From assembly GCA_021029095.1 (NCBI GenBank), contig JAJOHG010000015.1, positions 186,001 through 250,000 of the forward strand: a stretch of 64,000 nt of DNA. The letters run 5' to 3'. Positions 58,461-64,000 of the stretch are shown piece by piece. The notes beneath the pieces were generated by a model that saw nothing but the letters and a program-made list of their open reading frames with translations, made no database searches and had not been told where the DNA came from. Position 1 is the stretch's first letter. Each line of letters begins with the position of its first letter. Source of the DNA: Phellopilus nigrolimitatus (taxonomy: Eukaryota > Basidiomycota > Agaricomycetes > Hymenochaetales > Hymenochaetaceae). Made by a program: the position numbers and the translations under genes.

Positions 58461-58672
58461 GGGGGGAACAAGCTAAGTGATCATTTCTTTTAAACAAGTT
58501 GCGGGCGCCGTCGAGCGCGCCACTGGTCGCCGCTGCCGCTGAGCTGACGTCGATCGGACTGAAGCACATGCCGACGAGTAGCCATCATAGTTGTAATCGT
58601 GGGAGTATATTACTGAGAACGGCGCGCAGCCTGGCTAACGTGTCGGGTAGGCTTTGAACTGTTTCTCAAACT

Positions 58673-60570
58673 ATGGCTCACTCTGAGTCCGAGCCCGACT
58701 CTCACTCCTCCCCTCCTCCTCCCGCCCCCTCTTCCGCGCACGATACCACCCAGCAGGCCCTTGCAGAACTCAGGCTATCCATAGATAGTGACCGAAATGA
58801 CATCGCCGTCAAACCGCGCATGGCCAATGGAACTAACGGCAAGGGCACCGCTGGCAGCTCCCCAAGGAGTTCTGGCGAACTATCTGCGCTCGATAGAGTG
58901 CAGCGCGAGCTCGACCGCTGTCGAGAAGAAAAGGAGGTCCTCTCGACCCAATACCAACACCTTGTCTCGCGCCTGAACAATATGCGCACGACCCTCGGCA
59001 ACAAGCTCAAGCAGGACGCGGTACGTTGTGCTTCACACACTCGTACAGCTTATGGTGGGCGAATGGAATAATAATAATTGAAGCACTGCGCGTTCAGGAA
59101 GAGCTCGATCGACGCGAGCAGCTCATCCAGCAGCTATCTGGCCAGAACGACGACCTGTCCACGTCGCTCCATGCGCTGCAGAGCGAGATCGAAACGTCCA
59201 ATGCGGAGGCCGAGCGTGCGTCGAGGGAGCTCGAGTCCATGCGCAGTCGCGCGTACGAGGAGAGCTCGCAGGAGGCCCTTGTGCGCGAGCGCGAGCTCCG
59301 CGAGACGCAGGTTGAGCTCGAGCGATGTAAAATGGAACGCGATGAATGGGAGCGGGAGGCCCTCGAAGGGCGTGTCGGACTGGACGAGGCCAGGACGGTG
59401 TCGGAGAACCTCAGGCGCGACCTGGAGATCGAGCGCAAGGAACGCGAAAAGGAAAACGCGGAGCTTGTCGACGAGCGCGAGAAGTCAGTGAACTTGCAGT
59501 CGGTGCTCGAAGACTTTCAAATGGGTCAGTCGTTGTTTTTGCTTAAAGAGTTTAAATGACTTACAATAATATTTATGCAGCGAAGGATCACGAACTGCGG
59601 CAGGCTGTTCGAGACCGGGATGCGCATCTGACGCAGATCACTCAAGCCTTGGCCGAGTACAAACATCGCGCTCACACTGCGGAGGTGAGCGACGTCATTT
59701 CATGATGATAAACGCGTTGTTAACGTCTTGTTTTAGATGCAGCTAGAAGAGACGTCTGCGAACACAAGTAGGACCGCTGAGCTTGAGAAGGAAGTTAAGG
59801 AGAAGAACCTTCTTATCGGCAAGCTTCGGCATGAAGGTGGGATTCAGCAACCTCCGTATGCCGACCAAACCCATAAACTAATACTTAATATTCAATGTGC
59901 AGCCGTCATCCTCAATGAGCACCTCACGGAGGCACTTCGGCGGCTGCGGCGGAATCAGACCGACACGAACGTCGACCGGCGGCTCGTCACGAACGTGCTG
60001 CTTTCGTTCCTGACGACGCCTCGCGCGGACAGCAAGCGCTTCGAGATGCTCAACCTGCTGTCGACGATCCTCGCGTGGGGCGACGCCGAGCGCGAGAAGG
60101 CTGGCCTTCAACGCGCCGCGGCGCCCTCCCCCGGCTCTGCAACCCCCGGCTCCCCGTCGAAGGGCAAGGGCGCAGCCATGCTCGACACAGGCGACGAGAC
60201 GGAGGTAAGTGCCCGGCTTTCGCTGGACTGTTCGCTCGCGCGCTGACTCCTTCTTTTGCCTCGTCTCCGCGTGTAGTCCTTCTCGCAGCGTTGGGTCGAG
60301 TTCCTCCTGAAGGAATCCGGCTCGGGTGGAGACGCGTCTTCCCCGCCCCTCCGCCATCAGCACCTCCAGCATTCGCCGCCGTCGCTCACAGTTACGCCTT
60401 CGCGCTCGAACCTCTCGCTACCCGGCTCTCCGGGCGGGCAGCGCACGCTGCGCCTCTCGTCGTTCACGGCGATGGCCAGCTCGCCGAATCTCTCCCAGGC
60501 CGCGTCTGCCGCCGCTGCCGCTGGCGCCCAGCCTTCCGCTTCGCACCATGGGAGATCGTTAGACCACTAG
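58673..60570 (+). CDS. RUD3: golgin Rud3/GMAP-210 homolog with GRAB domain
   Basis: Starts MAHSESEPDSHSSPPPPAPS. A long coiled coil follows (DRVQRELDRCREEKEVLSTQ; REQLIQQLSGQNDDLSTSLH; ERELRETQVELERCKMERDE), then the GRAB domain AVILNEHLTEALRRLRRNQT, VDRRLVTNVLLSFLTTPRAD, SKRFEMLNLLSTILAWGD. GRAB domains bind Arf1-GTP and recruit the golgin to the cis-Golgi. The last exon, after an intron at about 60205-60276, reads SFSQRWVEFLLKESGSGG and a Ser/Pro tail, ending at 60570. It acts as a vesicle tether. Frame intact in all seven or so exons. Confidence 0.88.
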
Positions 60571-61127
60571 TGTGATTTTTGGCCCTCGTTTTCGTTCTTT
60601 CGTTTTTTCCCCGTTTTTCGAGCTTGCTTTGCATATCTTTCTTTAAGTATTTTCTTTCTTTCCGTCTCTCGCTTTACCGGACATTCATGTATACGATGGC
60701 ATTTGTACAATTAATCCTACAATTCCATTACTGAGCATCGACTGGATATCGAGGACGAGAATCTACTTTCCAGAGGTACCGAGAGTGTACCAATAAAAGC
60801 CCTCGTAATGACATTGTATACTTCAAAGAAATCTCAGAATGAATGAACTCTTGCCGGACGAACACGCCTTCTTTGAATTTTGCGCGAAAAGAACAGGAGT
60901 TTACAGTGGTCACTGCGCTAAACACGATATATAAATGGTCGGTCGGCAGCCACGTTATCAGTAAATAAGAAAAGGGGCCAGATATCTTTCACAAGAAAAA
61001 AGAATATAATGTGAGGGCCGTCAGTTATGTTTTTATAATAACCTGCAGAACGCAGGGCTCAAGAGATGGGATACGGCAAGTAGCAAAGGAGAAAGAAATG
61101 GTGAAATGAATACGAGATGAAGTGACT
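60571..61127. other. convergent 3' intergenic region
   Basis: Between the 3' ends of RUD3 (+) and the RRM gene (-). AT-rich with no coding signal. Confidence 0.5.
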
Positions 61128-63847
61128 TTAAACAGCCACGTCGGCCTGCATAGGCATGGCTGCGCCACCCCTCGCAGCAGTGGGGGTAAACGTGTGCCAG
61201 CGGTCGTTGAAGCGCACATCTAGCAAATAACGAAAAACAGTTAGAGCAAGAAACTTCAGATGACTTTCCAAAAGCGTTACTTACCGAGCGGGCGTCCGCC
61301 ATACATGTACTGCTGGAACTTGGCTGATGGACGTGTTCATCATAATTAGAAAAACGCACTCCCATCATTCACGGCATAAGCCAACGCACCAATAGCAGTC
61401 TCCGCCTCCGTGACCTGTGCGAACTGTACGACACCGGCGCCCTTCGAGCGTGCGCCATCGAACAGGATCTCGGCAAGCTCCACGGTGCCAGTGGTCTCGA
61501 AGAGCTCGACAAGATCTTCATTTGCAGTCGACCAAGGCAACTAGAAGAAACGAAAATATGTTTGAAGCATGTATTTTTATGCAATGAAGAAGGCGCTCAC
61601 ATTGCGGACCATGATTTGCTGGCTTGGCTCCGCGTCGTACGCCGCGGCTCCGCCAAATCCTCCACCAAACGCTGGACCGGTAGGGAATCCGCTGGCGGGA
61701 GCGCCACCAGCCGACTGGTCGGGACCGGAGTAATCAGCATACAAATCCTGGTTGAACGCACGATCCCCAGCACCACCCGCAAACCCGCCACGGAAGCCTC
61801 CTCGGAAGCCTCCGCCGCCGCGAAGCCCACCGCGGAAGCCCCCACCCCCGCCTCGGAACCCACCTCGGAAACCTCCGCGGCTCCCTGGTCCAGAAAGCCC
61901 TGCGTAACGATCCTGAAGCCACTGTGTTAGCTTGTTATAATACATTACCCGTCATTTTGTATTTGATCTGATACGGACCTCGCGGACTTCGAGTGTCCGG
62001 CCGTACCAATCGAATCCATTATACATGCCTGCACGGACTGAGTCAGGCTAAGTTAGGAAGAAGAAAGTAAGGGAAACACACTGATGGCTTGCTGAGCGTC
62101 CTTCGTAGTCTCGAAAATAACTGTACCAGAGCCCTTCGCTCGGCCATCAGCACCGATGTTGATGTCCGCTCGAACGATATTCCCGGCCGTGCGGAAAAGA
62201 TCCTTGAGGTCCTGCCAACCTGCCTGGTACGGCAACTAGAAAGCCAAATGTCAAATGAGCATTCAAACTCAGAATTGCCTGTACAATGAGAAAAGAGAAG
62301 AGAACTTACGTTGCCAACATAGAGCTGGTTTCCAGGGTTCTGTCCGCCACCTCCGCCACCTCCAAAAACATTGTGCGAAGCAGGACGCGGGGGAGGCTGA
62401 GCATTGAATCCTTGTCCTGCCATTGCCATGCCAATCTTACCGGGAACGGGCGAAGCGCCAAATCTTGCTTCAGTTTCACGATCCTGTAGTGCAATCAAAT
62501 TGCATTCAGAAAGTGCACAGGGTAAGTAAAAAAGTATGCCCTTACTTCTCGAATGAATACGGGCCTTCCCAGGAGCGGGACTTCGGAGAGTTCGCGGATG
62601 GCGCGCTGCGCATCCTCTTGAGAAGCGAACTCGACAATACTGAAAATTCAAAGTTATAAAGCCTAACCTTGAGCAACATGGGATCCACTCACCCGCAGCC
62701 TTTTGATACACCAGTGGGCGTAATCAAGACTTCGGCAAAAAGGACTTCTCCAGCTAGTGACCCCAAGAAAAACCCTCATCAGAAAAACCGTCCTCACAAC
62801 TTTCAACAATAGTCATCCAGTAACCACGAAATACGAAGTCGAGAAAGAATCCGGCACGGCCATGCCCCCCAGATCTCCACGTCTCTGCCTCAACTATCTG
62901 GCTCTGGCCCTCATCAAGGATCGCGCCAAATGCTAGCTCGAGCTAACTCGTGATCGGCATCGCGTCATAAACGTGCGTAAAAAAAACCGTGCGACGTTGT
63001 ATAGTGCTCCCTTCCGGCCCACTAACCACAACCGCTAACCGCCGTCGCTGAGATCCACACCACACAACATCGAAGAAAACCAGAAACAACACAACGAATC
63101 GGATCGGGATTCCCCCACCCACCTCCCCGCATGAATTCCATCAGGTCGCGATACTTGACATCGTAGCTGAGGTTACCGACATAAACACGGTTCTCGCGTT
63201 TGCTTTGCTTTGACATTTCCATTGCTTCGTCGTGGTCGGCGTTGATCGGCCCGCCTAGCGAGCGCGAAAACTGATCATTTTTGCGGTCGCGGCTACGCGA
63301 ACGAGAGCGCGACCTGGGTGAGCGCGTGCGAGTACGAGAGCGAGAGCGGCGAGAGCGCCGACGAGGAGATACGGACCGGCGACGAGGAGAACGAGAACGA
63401 GAACGGGAGCGCGAACGCCTCTTCGAGCGGCGCTGCAGATCGCCGTGAGTCTACTTGATATCAAACATCAGTAAATAGAGATAGTACTCACATCTGGCTC
63501 CCAATGGTCATTTCGGCGGCGGCCTACCGGAATAGAATGTCAGTATCGAGAAATAAAAATGTAAAACATGAAATAAAAGTCATCAAAAAATATTCTCAAC
63601 ACGCAATGCTACCACGTATTCAGCCGTGATATCATCACTCACCTGTTTCGCGCCTGTCGCGATCTCTTTCCCTCTCTCGGTCTCTGCTCCTGTCTCCACC
63701 TCTGTCGCGCGGGGCTCTGTCCCTGCTCTTGTCCCTGTCGCGCCTATCTCTACCCTTGTCGCGCTCTCCACCACTACCATTCAGGTCTCCGCGCACCAGA
63801 GACTTATCATCCAACAAATCCTCCTTATTCTTCATGTCAACGTCCAT
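61128..63847 (-). CDS. Gbp2/Hrb1-like RNA-binding protein (RS region, three RRMs, RGG box)
   Basis: Start at 63847 (MDVDMKNKEDLLDDKSLVRG). An Arg/Asp and RS-repeat region follows (RSRSRSRSPRRRS). RRM1 has RVYVGNLSYDVKYRDLMEFM and GCGIVEFASQEDAQRAI; RRM2 has NQLYVGNLPYQAGWQDLKDL and GSGTVIFETTKDAQQAI, then MYNGFDWYGRTLEVRED; a Gly/Arg-rich RGG box (61775-61885); RRM3 has QIMVRNLPWSTANEDLVELF and GAGVVQFAQVTEAETAI. The last exons give AKFQQYMYGGRPLDVRFNDR, ending at 61128. The order RS-RRM-RRM-RGG-RRM is that of yeast Gbp2/Hrb1, which survey spliced mRNA and accompany it through export. RNP1/RNP2 strands are visible in all three RRMs. Intact. Confidence 0.87.
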
Positions 63848-64000
63848 GGTGAGTAAGTGCAGCGAGTGGGCTCGCAATGGTTAAGCTAGACTTTAGAACG
63901 AAGATGGTGGTGCTGAGCAATAAGACGACGCAATTTTTGTCTCTGACACCTTCTAAATGAAGAACGTTATGTCAGCGCTTTGCAAGCCTTTTGCAATTGA
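63848..64000. promoter_or_regulatory. upstream region of the RRM gene, window end
   Basis: Leader and promoter side of the RNA-binding protein gene. Too short to say more. Confidence 0.3.

Overview
This window comes from a filamentous basidiomycete, most likely an Agaricomycete wood or litter decayer. Nearly every gene is cut by many introns of about 45-70 nt. Genes lie on both strands with short spacers, there is no operon logic, and the gene set is typical: OPT transporter, secreted GH1 beta-glucosidase, membrane-anchored P450, F-box/LRR protein, RLI1, UBC4, SNT1-like corepressor, golgin Rud3 and an RS/RRM/RGG protein. The taxonomic call is inference from gene content and intron density; no rRNA or mitochondrial marker is present.

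Layout. 0-5 kb: 3' end of a GPI12/PIG-L gene, an oligopeptide (OPT) transporter, and a small uncharacterised fungal gene. 5-11.5 kb: a gene-poor stretch with a truncated hairpin transposon, two relics of one TauD/TfdA-type dioxygenase gene, and between them an intact P450. 11.6-25.3 kb: a dense housekeeping block with RPA3, RLI1, GH1 beta-glucosidase, UBC4, a PIG-L paralog with altered catalytic residues, a parvulin and an F-box protein. A TA-flanked 661-bp miniature element lies between RLI1 and the glucosidase. 25.7-32.6 kb: a large double-SANT corepressor transcribed away from GPI17/PIG-S. 33-39 kb: a transposon-rich island. It holds a doubtful zinc-finger-like gene, a 311/261-bp inverted repeat, a complete 685-bp hairpin element sitting between its arms, and a 2.4-kb hAT-like element that has captured pieces of at least four host genes. 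39.7-50.6 kb: an MFSD5-like transporter, a disordered Ser/Pro-rich protein, a HECT_2 (E2-binding) protein and a coiled-coil protein. 51-64 kb: GC-rich genes for a tartrate/D-malate dehydrogenase (frameshifted), a membrane-WD40 fusion protein, an AIM32-like thioredoxin-fold protein, golgin RUD3 and a Gbp2/Hrb1-like RNA-binding protein.

The strongest novel signal is at 36456-38893. Perfect 18-bp terminal inverted repeats with an identical 8-bp target duplication (TTGCAAAC) enclose disrupted fragments of a coatomer beta' (SEC27) gene, an FHA-domain gene, an FCP1 phosphatase gene (opposite strand) and a fourth unknown gene. At least two fragments keep introns. This is the architecture of a Pack-TYPE (gene-capturing, non-autonomous) DNA transposon. 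Next in interest is the hairpin element. Its two copies (6040-6590 and 35214-35898) differ at several stem positions by paired, compensating changes, so the hairpin has been kept while the sequence drifted.

How the genes relate: PIG-L, the PIG-L paralog and PIG-S all concern GPI-anchor synthesis or attachment in the ER, but they are separated by unrelated genes and I do not infer a cluster. The remaining genes are functionally independent. Several single-base frame breaks between 49 and 55 kb may be assembly errors. I saw no tRNA, rRNA or CRISPR.
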